From Streptomyces rishiriensis (lineage in GTDB: Bacteria; Actinomycetota; Actinomycetes; Streptomycetales; Streptomycetaceae), in NCBI RefSeq assembly GCF_003112535.1, contig NZ_BEWA01000024.1, forward strand, positions 62,001 to 126,000: a DNA stretch of 64,000 nucleotides, read 5' to 3'. The translations under genes and the position numbers were made by a program. Below are positions 23,662-32,151 of this stretch, one piece after another; position 1 is the stretch's first letter; each line of letters starts with the position of its first letter. The notes beneath the pieces are model-generated. The model saw only the letters and a program-made list of their open reading frames with translations. It did no database searches and had not been told where the DNA came from.

Positions 23662-25353
23662 TCAGAACGAGAACGGGATGTAGCAGAGGGCGGCCAGGAT
23701 CACCGCGCCCCAGCCCAGCAGGGCCGGACGGCGGTACCACGCGTCGTCGCCCGCGGCCGGCGGCTCGGCCATGCCGGGGGAGACGGTGCCGTAGACCAGG
23801 CCCTGGAGCTCCTCGTCCGGCTTGGGGGCCGTGAACAGTGACACGATCACCATCACGACCGCGCCCGCCACGAAGCCCGCGATGGCGGAGACGAAGTTGG
23901 CGCCCTGGTCGGTGGGGATGCCGATGACGTCCCGCTTGTAGAGGACGAAGTAGTTCACCATCGCGGCCGTGGTGCCCGCGAGCAGACCCCAGAAGCCCGA
24001 CTTCTTCGACGCCCGCTTCCAGAACATGCCGACGATGAAGACGACGAACATCGGCACGTTGAAGAAGGAGAACAGGGTCTGGAGGTAGCTCATGATGTTG
24101 GAGAAGGACGACGCCAGGAACGCCGTGCCCACCGACGCGGCCACGCCGACCGCCGTGATCAGACGGCCGAACCGGACGTAGTAGGCGTCCTCCCGGCCCA
24201 GTACCACGTACTTGGCCCAGATGTCCGTCGTGAACACCGTGTTGAACGACGAGATGTTCGCCGCCATGCCGGCCATGAACGCCGCCAGCAGACCCGTCAC
24301 CGCGATGCCCAGCACGCCGTTCGGCAGCAGTTCCTGCATGAGGTAGGGGATCGCGTCGTTGTACTGCAGGTCCGAGCCGCTCGTGCCGATCTTCGGGACC
24401 AGGACCGCCGCCACCAGGCCCGGGATCATCACCAGGAACACCATGAAGATCTTCGGGTAGGCCGCGATGAGCGGGGTGCGCTGGGCCGCGGACAGGTTCT
24501 TGGCCGACAGGGCGCGCTGCACCTCCGCGAAGTTCGTCGTCCAGTAGCCGAACGACAGGACGAAGCCGAGGCCCAGCACGATGGTCAGCCAGTTCGCGCC
24601 CAGCGGGTTGGCGCTGCCGATGCCGGTGCCGCCCCACGCGGTGACGAAGTGGTCGCCGTGGCTCGCGGTCAGCTTGTCGGTCAGGCCGCCCCAGCCGCCC
24701 ACCTTCTTCAGGCCCAGCACCGACAGCGGGATCAGGGCCGCCAGGATCACGAAGAACTGCAGGACCTCGTTGTAGATCGCCGAGGACAGGCCGCCGAGCG
24801 TGATGTACGCCAGCACGAAGAAGCCCGCGACGACGATCGCCACCCACTGCGGCCAGCCCAGCAGGGCCTCGACGACGATCGCCAGCGCGTAGAGGTTCAC
24901 CCCGGCGATCAGGATCGCGGCGAACGCGAACAGGGCCGAGCTGAGCAGGTGGGCGGCCTTGTCGAAGCGCAGCAGCAGAAACTCCGGGACCGAGCGGACC
25001 TTGCTGCCGTAGTAGAACGGCATCATCACCAGGCCGAGGAAGACCATCGCCGGGATGGCGCCGATCCAGTACCAGTGGACGGTGTACGCGCCGTACTGTG
25101 CGCTGTTCGCGGCCATGCCCAGGATCTCGGTGGCGGCCAGGTTGGCCGAGATGAAGGCCAGGCCGGTGATCCAGGCGGGCAGGGAGCGGCCGGAGAGGAA
25201 GAAGTCGAGGCTGGTCTTCACCGACCGGCGGGCGGCGAAGCCGATGCCCAAGACCACGACGAAGTAGATGCCGAGGATCGTGTAGTCGAGCCAGTTCGTC
25301 GGGAGGCGCAGCGCCGCGGCCAGCTGCGGCGCCGAGTGTGTGGGGGTTCGCAT
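23662..25353 (-). CDS. Sodium/solute symporter (SSS family), probably galactose/sugar
   Basis: Polytopic symporter of 563 residues with 13-14 predicted membrane segments. The N-terminal core has WLDYTILGIYFVVVLGIG, SGRSLPAWITGLAFISANLA and ATEILGMAANSAQYG, the SGLT-like first helices, and further on FVLSFGYWTTNFAEVQRAL. The last segment ends near YIPFSF. The family couples Na+ influx to uptake of sugars, myo-inositol, proline or others. The divergent galactose operon makes galactose the best-supported substrate, by context only. SD AGCAGGGA precedes the ATG. The shared upstream region is T-rich with direct repeats. Confidence 0.9.
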   Translation of the reverse strand: MRTPTHSAPQLAAALRLPTNWLDYTILGIYFVVVLGIGFAARRSVKTSLDFFLSGRSLPAWITGLAFISANLAATEILGMAANSAQYGAYTVHWYWIGAIPAMVFLGLVMMPFYYGSKVRSVPEFLLLRFDKAAHLLSSALFAFAAILIAGVNLYALAIVVEALLGWPQWVAIVVAGFFVLAYITLGGLSSAIYNEVLQFFVILAALIPLSVLGLKKVGGWGGLTDKLTASHGDHFVTAWGGTGIGSANPLGANWLTIVLGLGFVLSFGYWTTNFAEVQRALSAKNLSAAQRTPLIAAYPKIFMVFLVMIPGLVAAVLVPKIGTSGSDLQYNDAIPYLMQELLPNGVLGIAVTGLLAAFMAGMAANISSFNTVFTTDIWAKYVVLGREDAYYVRFGRLITAVGVAASVGTAFLASSFSNIMSYLQTLFSFFNVPMFVVFIVGMFWKRASKKSGFWGLLAGTTAAMVNYFVLYKRDVIGIPTDQGANFVSAIAGFVAGAVVMVIVSLFTAPKPDEELQGLVYGTVSPGMAEPPAAGDDAWYRRPALLGWGAVILAALCYIPFSF

Positions 25354-25501
25354 TCCCTGCTCACTTCTTTTGGTGTTCTTTGTTTGGTTGTGGTGATGAC
25401 TAGCCTGGGACTTTGTGGTTTTATGTGTTTGGTTCTGTTGGAAGCTTCGCTAGGTGTACGAATCTGGGTCCGCGGGTCCAGAGGTACGGAGGAGAGTCGC
25501 G
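25354..25501 (+). promoter_or_regulatory. galP1-type divergent promoter region
   Basis: 148 bases between the symporter and galT, unusually T/G-rich for the genome. The 9-bp direct repeat tgtttggtt occurs at 25381-25389 and 25426-25434, with related ttggt elements around. In S. lividans and S. coelicolor the galactose-inducible, glucose-repressed promoter galP1 lies directly upstream of galT and has repeated hexamers. I infer the same role here. Confidence 0.6.
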
Positions 25502-26563
25502 GTGAAGAAGACCTCGACCCGCTTGGCCGACGGTCGTGAGCTGATCTACTACGACCAGCGCGACGACGCGGTGCGCGACGCGGTGGACAAGCGTCCGCTG
25601 GACCCCACGGTCACCACTTCGGAGGTACGGCGCGACCCGCTGCTCGGCGACTCCATCGCCGTCGCCTCGCACCGGCAGGGCCGCACCTACCACCCGCCCG
25701 CCGACGAGTGCCCGCTCTGCCCCTCGCAGGGCGACCGGCTCAGCGAGATCCCGGACTCCTCGTACGACGTCGTCGTCTTCGAGAACCGTTTCCCCTCCCT
25801 GGCCGGCGACTCCGGACGCTGTGAGGTGGTCTGCTTCACCTCCGACCACAACGCGGCCTTCGCCGACCTCACCGAGGAGCAGGCGCGACTGGTCCTCGAC
25901 GCGTGGACGGACCGGACGTCCGAGCTGTCGCATCTGCCCTCCGTGGAACAGGTGTTCTGCTTCGAGAACCGCGGCGCCGAGATCGGCGTGACACTGGGTC
26001 ACCCGCACGGGCAGATCTACGCCTACCCCTTCACCACCCCCCGCACCGCCCTGATGCTGCGTTCGGTGGCCGCGCACAAGGAGGCCACGGGCGGGGAGAA
26101 CCTCTTCGACGCCGTCCTGCAGCGTGAACTCGCGGGCGAGCGAGTCGTCCTGGAGGGTGAACACTGGGTCGCGTTCGTGCCGTACGCCGCCCACTGGCCG
26201 TACGAGGTGCACCTCTACCCCAAGCGCCGGGTGCCGGACCTGCTGGCCCTCGACGAGGACGCGCGCACAGAGTTCCCCCAGGTGTACCTGGAACTCTTGA
26301 GGCGCTTCGACCGGATCTTCGGCGAAGGTGAACCGCCCACGCCGTACATCTCCGCCTGGCACCAGGCGCCGTTCGGCGCGCTGGAGGAGTTCGAGGGCGT
26401 CAACCGCGACGACTTCGGGCTGCACCTGGAGCTTTTCACCATCCGTCGCACGTCCGGCAAGCTGAAGTTCCTCGCGGGCTCCGAGTCGGGCATGAACGTC
26501 TTCATCAACGACGTGCCGCCGGAGTTCGCGGCCCAGCGACTGCGAGAGGTAGCGAGTTCATGA
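25502..26563 (+). CDS. galT: Galactose-1-phosphate uridylyltransferase
   Basis: HIT-superfamily enzyme of the Leloir pathway that exchanges UMP between UDP-glucose and galactose-1-phosphate. GTG 25502 with GGAGGAGAG upstream gives 353 residues, the normal length. The active-site motif GHPHGQIYAYPF (HPHGQ) is intact; zinc ligands appear as CPLCPSQ near residue 70. Downstream PYEVHLYPKR and SAWHQAP are conserved. Its stop overlaps the galE start (ATGA). First gene of galT-galE-galK. Confidence 0.97.
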   Translation: MKKTSTRLADGRELIYYDQRDDAVRDAVDKRPLDPTVTTSEVRRDPLLGDSIAVASHRQGRTYHPPADECPLCPSQGDRLSEIPDSSYDVVVFENRFPSLAGDSGRCEVVCFTSDHNAAFADLTEEQARLVLDAWTDRTSELSHLPSVEQVFCFENRGAEIGVTLGHPHGQIYAYPFTTPRTALMLRSVAAHKEATGGENLFDAVLQRELAGERVVLEGEHWVAFVPYAAHWPYEVHLYPKRRVPDLLALDEDARTEFPQVYLELLRRFDRIFGEGEPPTPYISAWHQAPFGALEEFEGVNRDDFGLHLELFTIRRTSGKLKFLAGSESGMNVFINDVPPEFAAQRLREVASS

Positions 26564-27570
26564 GCGGCACCACCGGCAGCGGCACCACCGGCACGCGCGG
26601 CAAGTATCTGGTCACGGGCGGCGCGGGCTACGTCGGCGGCGTCGTCGCCCAGCACCTGCTGGAGGCCGGCCACGAGGTCGTCGTCCTCGACAACCTCTCC
26701 ACCGGCTTCCGCGAGGGCGTCCCCGCGGGCGCCGCGTTCATCGAGGGCGACATCCGCGACGCGGGCGAGCACCTCGACGACTCCTTCGACGCGGTGCTCC
26801 ACTTCGCCGCGTTCTCGCAGGTCGGCGAGTCCGTCGTCAAGCCGGAGAAGTACTGGGAGAACAACGTCGGCGGCACCATGGCGCTGCTCGGCGCGATGCG
26901 CGAGGCGGGCGTGCGCAAGCTGGTCTTCTCGTCCACCGCGGCCACCTACGGCGAGCCGGAGCAGGTCCCGATCGTCGAGACCGCGCCCACCCGGCCGACC
27001 AACCCCTACGGCGCCTCCAAGCTCGCGGTCGACCACATGATCAGCGGCGAGGCCGCGGCCCACGGGCTCGGCGCCGTCTCCCTGCGCTACTTCAACGTGG
27101 CCGGCGCGTACGGCGCGCAGGGCGAGCGCCACGAGCCCGAGTCGCACCTCATCCCGCTCGTCCTCCAGGTCGCCCAGGGCCGCCGCGAGGCCATCTCGGT
27201 CTACGGCGACGACTACCCGACCCCCGACGGCACCTGCGTGCGCGACTACATCCACGTCGCCGACCTCGCCGAGGCGCACCTGCTCGCCGTCGCGGCCGCG
27301 AAGCCCGGCGAGCACCTCATCTGCAACCTCGGCAACGGCAACGGCTTCTCCGTCCGCGAGGTCGTCGAGACCGTCCGCAAGGTCACCGGGCACCCGATCC
27401 CCGAGGTCGCGGCTGCGCGCCGCGCCGGGGACCCGGCCGTCCTGGTCGCCTCGGCGGACACCGCCCGCGAACGGCTGGGCTGGAACCCGTCCCGCGCGGA
27501 CCTCGCGGGTATCGTCGCGGACGCGTGGGAGTTCGCACAGCACAACGCACACGGCGCAGGGGAGCGGTAA
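26560..27570 (+). CDS. galE: UDP-glucose 4-epimerase
   Basis: Short-chain dehydrogenase-type epimerase of 336 residues that interconverts UDP-galactose and UDP-glucose. N-terminal NAD motif VTGGAGYVGGVV, then VVLDNLSTGF, the catalytic SSTAATYGEP with Ser/Thr, and YGASKLAVD with Tyr-x3-Lys, plus DYIHVADLAEAH. ATGA overlap with galT and TAATG overlap with galK show a tightly coupled operon. In S. lividans an internal promoter (galP2) lets galE be expressed without galactose; I did not identify it here. Confidence 0.97.
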   Translation: MSGTTGSGTTGTRGKYLVTGGAGYVGGVVAQHLLEAGHEVVVLDNLSTGFREGVPAGAAFIEGDIRDAGEHLDDSFDAVLHFAAFSQVGESVVKPEKYWENNVGGTMALLGAMREAGVRKLVFSSTAATYGEPEQVPIVETAPTRPTNPYGASKLAVDHMISGEAAAHGLGAVSLRYFNVAGAYGAQGERHEPESHLIPLVLQVAQGRREAISVYGDDYPTPDGTCVRDYIHVADLAEAHLLAVAAAKPGEHLICNLGNGNGFSVREVVETVRKVTGHPIPEVAAARRAGDPAVLVASADTARERLGWNPSRADLAGIVADAWEFAQHNAHGAGER

Positions 27571-28727
27571 TGGGGGCAGAGCAGGTCCGGGACGGCTTCG
27601 TCGAGCTGTACGGCACGCGACCCGACGGGGTGTGGGCGGCGCCCGGCCGCGTCAACCTCATCGGTGAGCACACCGACTACAACGACGGCTTCGTGATGCC
27701 GTTCGCGCTGCCGCACACCGCCGTCGCCGCGGTCTCCCGGCGCACGGACGGCGTGCTGCGGCTGCACTCGGCCGACCTCGACGCGGGCGTCGCCGAACTG
27801 CGCCTGGACGAGCTGACGCCCGAGTCCGACAAGGCCTGGACGGCGTACCCGGCCGGTGTCGTGTGGGCCCTGCGCGAGGCCGGCCACCCGGTGACCGGCG
27901 CCGACGTCCACCTGGCGTCGACCGTCCCGTCGGGCGCGGGCCTGTCGTCCTCGGCGGCCCTCGAGGTCGTCGTGGCGCTGGCGCTGAACGACCTGTTCGA
28001 GCTCGGGCTCCAGGGCTGGCAGCTCGCCCGGCTGTGCCAGCGCGCCGAGAACGTCTACGTCGGCGCCCCCACCGGCATCATGGACCAGACGGCGTCCGCG
28101 TGCTGCGAGGCCGGCCACGCGCTGTTCCTCGACACCCGCGACCTCTCCCAGAAGCAGATCCCCCTCGACCTGGCCGCCGAGGGACTGCGTCTGCTGGTCG
28201 TCGACACCCAGGTCACGCACGCCCACAGCGGCGGCGAGTACGGCAAGCGCCGGGCGGGCTGTGAGAAGGGCGCCGCTCTCCTCGGCGTCGACGCGCTGCG
28301 CGACATCGCGTACGCCGACCTGGACGCGGCCCTCGCCCGCCTCGGCGACGAGGACGAGGTCCGCCGGCTGGTCCGCCACGTAGTGACCGAGGACCGGCGC
28401 GTCGAGCAGGTCGTGGCCCTCCTGGAGTCGGGCGGCGACACCCGTGCCGTCGGACCTGTCCTGACGGCGGGTCACGCCTCGCTCCGGGACGACTTCCGGG
28501 TCTCGTGCCCCGAGCTGGACCTCGTCGTCGACACCGCGCTCGCGCACGGTGCGCTGGGGGCGCGGATGACCGGCGGCGGGTTCGGCGGCTCGGCGATCGT
28601 CCTGGCCGAGGCCACCGACGTCGAGGCGCTCACCAAGGCCGTCGGCGAGGCGTTCACGGCTGCGGGCCTCAAGGCCCCGCGGGTCTTCGAGGCAGTGCCC
28701 TCGGCGGGAGCGCGCCGCCTGATCTGA
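27570..28727 (+). CDS. galK: Galactokinase
   Basis: GHMP kinase of 385 residues that makes galactose-1-phosphate from galactose and ATP. The ATG overlaps the galE stop (TAATG), with GGGGAG upstream. Signature GRVNLIGEHTDYNDGFVMPF near residue 25, ATP loop PSGAGLSSSAALEV at about 115, catalytic-base region GIMDQTASACC, and C-terminal RMTGGGFGGSAIVL. Last gene of the operon; a 13-bp perfect terminator follows 22 bases after the stop. Confidence 0.97.
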   Translation: MGAEQVRDGFVELYGTRPDGVWAAPGRVNLIGEHTDYNDGFVMPFALPHTAVAAVSRRTDGVLRLHSADLDAGVAELRLDELTPESDKAWTAYPAGVVWALREAGHPVTGADVHLASTVPSGAGLSSSAALEVVVALALNDLFELGLQGWQLARLCQRAENVYVGAPTGIMDQTASACCEAGHALFLDTRDLSQKQIPLDLAAEGLRLLVVDTQVTHAHSGGEYGKRRAGCEKGAALLGVDALRDIAYADLDAALARLGDEDEVRRLVRHVVTEDRRVEQVVALLESGGDTRAVGPVLTAGHASLRDDFRVSCPELDLVVDTALAHGALGARMTGGGFGGSAIVLAEATDVEALTKAVGEAFTAAGLKAPRVFEAVPSAGARRLI

Positions 28728-28748
28728 CCCGGACGCGGACGTCACCCA

Positions 28749-28779
28749 CCGGGGTGAGGCGAAGAGCGCCTCACCCCGG
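28749..28779. terminator. Bidirectional terminator between galK and the acetyltransferase gene
   Basis: The arms ccggggtgaggcg and cgcctcaccccgg are perfect over 13 bp with the loop aagag. The stop codon of the opposite-strand acetyltransferase (28771-28773) lies within the right arm. Confidence 0.9.
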
Positions 28780-29238
28780 TTCGTGCGTGAGGCGCTTGGT
28801 CAGCGTGTACTCCGTGATGCCCGGCGGGTAGTCCTCGATCACGCACACCACCTGGTAGCCGTGCCGCCGGTAGAACTCCGGGGCCTGGAAGTCCCAGGTC
28901 TCCAGGCGGACCCGCGTGCAGCCCCGTTCGTCGCGGGCGGCGCGCTCCGCCTCGGCCAGGAGCCGGGAGCCCAGGCCCGCCCCGCGGTGACGGGCGTCCA
29001 CCCACAGGTGGGCGACGTGCAGCCAGGCCGTCCAGGTGTGGCCCACCAGACCGCCGGCCAGCTCACCCCCGGGACCGCAGGCCCACACGTGCAGGGGCGA
29101 CTCGCGTTCCGCCGGGGTGCCGCGCAGGGCGCGCAGAACCGGTGAGGCCTCCGTGTTGGCGGCCAGCAGCCGGGAACGGAGAAGATCGCGCCGAGTCCTG
29201 TCGACTTCTGTCTCAAGACGGAACATGCGGCACACCAT
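28771..29238 (-). CDS. GNAT family N-acetyltransferase
   Basis: Single GNAT domain of about 155 residues. The acetyl-CoA motif A appears as LHVAHLWVDARHRGAGLGSRLLAEAE (Q/RxxGxG/A pattern RGAGLG), followed by GCTRVRLETWDFQAPEFYRRHGY, the typical motif B. Start uncertain: ATG 29238 has no SD, and ATG 29226 is the alternative. It converges on galK across a shared terminator. The substrate cannot be inferred from sequence; nothing in context points to antibiotic or amino-acid targets. Confidence 0.9.
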   Translation of the reverse strand: MVCRMFRLETEVDRTRRDLLRSRLLAANTEASPVLRALRGTPAERESPLHVWACGPGGELAGGLVGHTWTAWLHVAHLWVDARHRGAGLGSRLLAEAERAARDERGCTRVRLETWDFQAPEFYRRHGYQVVCVIEDYPPGITEYTLTKRLTHEPG

Positions 29239-29572
29239 AAACGCGTCCGCGAATTAGTTCTGCACATTGCCTTCCGCTGTCGGCCCACAGCTCTACGCTG
29301 TGAACAACACCGGTGGGGGCCGGTGCTGATCAGGGGGGCGAGACAGCCGGGTACGACGCCCGCGGTGGGGGTAGCAGTGTCTGCACGGCGGCGGCCGTGC
29401 GGCCAGGGCGCTCCCTGTGGGCGCCGTGTCCGCGCTGGTCGACGTTCTCCGTGGTCTTCGTGTTCTCCGTGTTCGCCGTGTTCTGTGTGTGCTTCCTCTT
29501 TCTTGCTGTTCTCCGTCTCCGGACCTTTGGGGTATCCCCTGCTCCGTCAAGGAGCTTGGGGAAGGGGGTTTC
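29239..29572 (+). other. Gene-free T-rich leader upstream of the second LuxR regulator
   Basis: 334 bases without a gene. The central part (about 29440-29515) is a pyrimidine-rich run with repeats of TTCnCCGTG or CTTCGTGTTCTCCGTG type, atypical for this genome. At about 29533-29566 cccctgctcc and ggagcttgggg can form a hairpin just before the SD of the regulator. It may be a long 5' leader or a regulatory target region. Confidence 0.45.
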
Positions 29573-30340
29573 GTGGTTCGCATCCGTGTACTGGTCGTCG
29601 ACGACCACCGCATCTTCGCCGAGTCGCTCGCCGCGGCGCTGGCCGCCGAGCCGGACGTCGACGTGTCCGCGGCCGGCAGCGGCCCGGCGGCACTGCGCAG
29701 CCTGGAGCGCGCGGCCGCCGAAGGGCGCCGGTACGACGTGCTGCTCGTCGACGCCGACCTGGGCGGCACGCTGCCCGGCATACGGGCCGCCGTGCCCGTG
29801 CAGGAGGTGGGCGAGGACGGGCTCGTCGACGGGATATCGCTGGTCACGGGCGTGCGCAGCGCACAGCCCCACGTCCGGATCGTCGTGCTCGCCGAGAAGG
29901 ACGACCCGCGCCGCGCGGCACTCGCGTTGCAGGCGGGAGCGTCCGGCTGGGTGGCGAAGGACTGCTCGCTCTCCCGCCTGCTGACCGTCATCCGGGGGGT
30001 GCTGCGCGAGGAGACGCATCTGCCTCCCGCCCTGCTCACCGGCGTCCTGCGGGAGCTGACCGCCGCGCGCAAGCACCGCACCGAGAGCGAACGCCTGGTG
30101 GAGTCCCTCACGCCGAGGGAACGCGAGGTGCTGCGGTGCATGGTGGCGGGACTGGGGCGCAAGGCCGTCGCCGAGCGCCTGTTCCTGTCCCCGCACACCG
30201 TCCGCACCCATATGCAGAACGTCCTCGGCAAACTGGGCGTGCACTCCACCCTCGCCGCGGTCGCCCTCGCCAGGCGGGCGGGGGTCGGGCCGGTCGACCT
30301 AACCGGGGATGTTGTCGAACGGGGCGGTCAACTGGCGTAG
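29573..30340 (+). CDS. LuxR-type orphan response regulator (255 aa)
   Basis: NarL-type response regulator. The GTG at 29573 follows AAGGGGG. The receiver has VVDDHRIFAE and the phosphoacceptor Asp60 in LLVDADLGG, with Lys in GASGWVAKD, but Ala in place of the switch Thr/Ser (VVLAEKDD) and a long loop (about 66-90) before the fourth strand. The LuxR HTH is intact (LTPREREVLRCMVAGLG, HTVRTHMQNVLGKLGVHS). No histidine kinase is adjacent. It converges with tamR and overlaps its 3' end by 42 bases. Related in type to the regulator at 19955, but with the phosphorylation site kept. Confidence 0.9.
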   Translation: MVRIRVLVVDDHRIFAESLAAALAAEPDVDVSAAGSGPAALRSLERAAAEGRRYDVLLVDADLGGTLPGIRAAVPVQEVGEDGLVDGISLVTGVRSAQPHVRIVVLAEKDDPRRAALALQAGASGWVAKDCSLSRLLTVIRGVLREETHLPPALLTGVLRELTAARKHRTESERLVESLTPREREVLRCMVAGLGRKAVAERLFLSPHTVRTHMQNVLGKLGVHSTLAAVALARRAGVGPVDLTGDVVERGGQLA

Positions 30341-30796
30341 CAGGCCTGCCAGTTCGCCGCGCTGCGCCTGGGAGAGCTCGGCCAGGATCGCCCGCTCCTG
30401 GTCGAGCAGACCGGCGAGCGCCTGGTCGGCGCGGTCCTTGCCGTCGTCCGTGAGACGGACGAGCACGCCCCGCCGGTCGCTCGGATCCGGCAGCCGCTCC
30501 ACCAGGCCCTTCTTCGCGAGGCGGTCGATGCGGTTGGTCATCGTGCCCGAGGTCACCAGCGTCTGCGTCAGCAGTTGTCCGGGCGAGAGCTGATACGGCA
30601 CTCCCGCGCGCCGCAGCGCCGTCAGGACGTCGAACTCCCACGGCTCCAGCTGGTGCTCGGAGAACGCGAGCCGGCGGGCCCGGTCCAGGTGCCGGGCCAG
30701 TCTGCTCACCCTGCTCAGTACTTCCAGCGGCTCCACGTCGAGGTCCGGGCGCTCCCGGCGCCACGCTGCGACCAGCCGATCGACCTCGTCCTCCAT
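30299..30796 (-). CDS. tamR: MarR-family regulator TamR
   Basis: Winged-helix MarR regulator of 165 residues (UrtR/PecS-type subgroup, with an extra N-terminal helix MEDEVDRLVAAWRRERPDLD). The DNA-binding wing region reads TSGTMTNRIDRLAKKGLVERL and SDRRGVLVRLTDDG. In S. coelicolor the orthologue (SCO3133, from memory) is released from DNA by citrate, aconitate and related ligands under oxidative stress and controls tam and aconitase. It is divergent from tam across 87 bases that hold paired near-palindromic operators. Its 3' end overlaps the converging LuxR gene. Confidence 0.92.
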   Translation of the reverse strand: MEDEVDRLVAAWRRERPDLDVEPLEVLSRVSRLARHLDRARRLAFSEHQLEPWEFDVLTALRRAGVPYQLSPGQLLTQTLVTSGTMTNRIDRLAKKGLVERLPDPSDRRGVLVRLTDDGKDRADQALAGLLDQERAILAELSQAQRGELAGLLRQLTAPFDNIPG

Positions 30797-30829
30797 GACG
30801 ATCAGTGTAGTGGTTGTGTCGACATGAAG

Positions 30830-30861
30830 TCTCTTGATGTCGAGCATCTTGACGTCGAGAT
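30830..30861. promoter_or_regulatory. Two adjacent TamR-type operators
   Basis: The site at 30846-30861, atcttgacgtcgagat, is a near-perfect 16-bp palindrome (single-base mismatch per arm). A diverged copy, tcttgatgtcgagc, lies at 30832-30845 in direct array, and a tgtcgaca palindrome is at 30817-30824. They sit between the divergent tamR and tam starts, where a MarR autorepressor would bind both promoters. Confidence 0.8.
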
Positions 30862-30883
30862 AAATCGGGGAGAGAGTCGGGGC

Positions 30884-31681
30884 ATGACGACGAACCCCTC
30901 CTGGGACCCGGCCCAGTACCTGCGCCACGCCGGCCACCGCGCCCGCCCCTTCGCCGACCTCCTCGCCCGCGTCCCCGCCCTGCCCCGCGAACCGCCCCGC
31001 ATCGCCGACCTCGGCTGCGGCCCCGGCAACGTCACCGTCGCCCTCGCCGACCGCTGGCCCACCGCCCGGATCACCGGCTACGACAACTCGCCGCAGATGC
31101 TCGCCGACGCCGCCGCCCACGCGCGCCCGCACCTCGACTTCGCCCACGCCGACCTCACCGACTGGACGCCCGCCGAGACCTACGACCTGCTCGTCTCCAA
31201 CGCCGCCCTCCAGTGGGTCCCCGGCCACCTCGAGGCCCTCGCCGGCTGGCTGGACGGCCTCGCCCCGGGCGGAACCCTCGCCTTCCAGGTCCCGCACAAC
31301 GTGGACGCGCCCCTGCACGCCCTGATGCGCGAGCTCAGCGGCAGCGCGCGCTGGAAGAGCCGCCTCGGCCACGTCCTGCGCCACGAGGACTCCGTCCACG
31401 CACCCGGCGTCTACCTCGACCGGCTGGCCCGCCTCGGCTGCGCGACCGACGTGTGGACCACGACCTACCTGCACGTCCTGCCCGGCGAGGACCCCGTCCT
31501 GGACTGGGTCAAGGGCACCGGACTGCGCCCCGCCCTCGACGCCCTCGCCGACGACCCCGAGGCCCGCGACGCCTTCGTCGCCGAATACCGCGAGCTGCTC
31601 CGCGAGGCCTACCCGAGCGCCGGGTACGGCACCGTCCTGCCGTTCCGCCGCCTGTTCGCCGTCGCCACGAAGGCGGGCTGA
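30884..31681 (+). CDS. tam: Trans-aconitate 2-methyltransferase
   Basis: Class I SAM methyltransferase of 265 residues that methylates trans-aconitate, relieving inhibition of aconitase. The ATG at 30884 follows GGGGAGAGAG. Motif I is IADLGCGPGNVTVALADRW, then GYDNSPQMLADA, the post-I region LVSNAALQWVPGH and PGGTLAFQVPHN. Divergent from tamR with shared operators, and followed one base later by a VOC-family gene that is probably co-transcribed. Confidence 0.95.
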   Translation: MTTNPSWDPAQYLRHAGHRARPFADLLARVPALPREPPRIADLGCGPGNVTVALADRWPTARITGYDNSPQMLADAAAHARPHLDFAHADLTDWTPAETYDLLVSNAALQWVPGHLEALAGWLDGLAPGGTLAFQVPHNVDAPLHALMRELSGSARWKSRLGHVLRHEDSVHAPGVYLDRLARLGCATDVWTTTYLHVLPGEDPVLDWVKGTGLRPALDALADDPEARDAFVAEYRELLREAYPSAGYGTVLPFRRLFAVATKAG

Positions 31682-31682
31682 G

Positions 31683-32051
31683 ATGCTGGCCGCCGTCGAC
31701 CACGTCCAGCTCGCCGCTCCGCCCGGCTCCGAGGACCTGCTGCGCTCCTTCTACGTGGACGCCCTCGGCATGACCGAGATCCCCAAGCCGCCGGCGCTCG
31801 CGGCGAACGGGGGGTGCTGGTTCCAGGCCGGCGCCGTCCAGCTCCACCTGGGCACGGAGCCCGGTTTCACGCCGTCCCGCAAGGCCCACCCCGGACTGCG
31901 GGTCACCGGCATCGAGGCCTACGCGGCCCGGCTGGCACGGCACGGCACGCGGATCACCTGGGACGACGCCCTGCCCGGACACCGCCGCTTCCACGCCCAG
32001 GACCCCGTCGGCAACCGACTGGAGTTCCTGGAACCCGACGACGAGCCGTGA
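31683..32051 (+). CDS. VOC (glyoxalase/bleomycin-resistance fold) family protein
   Basis: Short vicinal-oxygen-chelate protein of 122 residues. ATG 31683 is one base after the tam stop, so the pair is coupled. Conserved fold features: VDHVQLAAPPGSEDLLRSFY at the start with the first metal-ligand His, GAVQLHLGTE in the middle, and the C-terminal DPVGNRLEFLE with the Glu ligand. Could be a small dioxygenase, a glyoxalase-type enzyme or a binding protein. Sharing the TamR-controlled unit suggests a stress role; the substrate is unknown. Confidence 0.9.
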   Translation: MLAAVDHVQLAAPPGSEDLLRSFYVDALGMTEIPKPPALAANGGCWFQAGAVQLHLGTEPGFTPSRKAHPGLRVTGIEAYAARLARHGTRITWDDALPGHRRFHAQDPVGNRLEFLEPDDEP

Positions 32052-32080
32052 GGGCGGGACGGGGTTCGCGAAGCGTTCGG

Positions 32081-32104
32081 GTTTGAGACGCGCCAGGCGG
32101 GTCA
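32081..32104 (+). promoter_or_regulatory. Candidate sigma-B-type promoter of csbD
   Basis: GTTT, 14 bases, then GGGTCA, close to the Streptomyces sigma-B consensus GNNT-N14-16-GGGTAY. It is 48 bases upstream of the csbD GTG. CsbD genes belong to general stress regulons in Bacillus and Streptomyces. Confidence 0.45.
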
Positions 32105-32151
32105 CCCGCTGTACAGAGAGCGCACGCAAACCTGACTGGGAGTGATGAACA

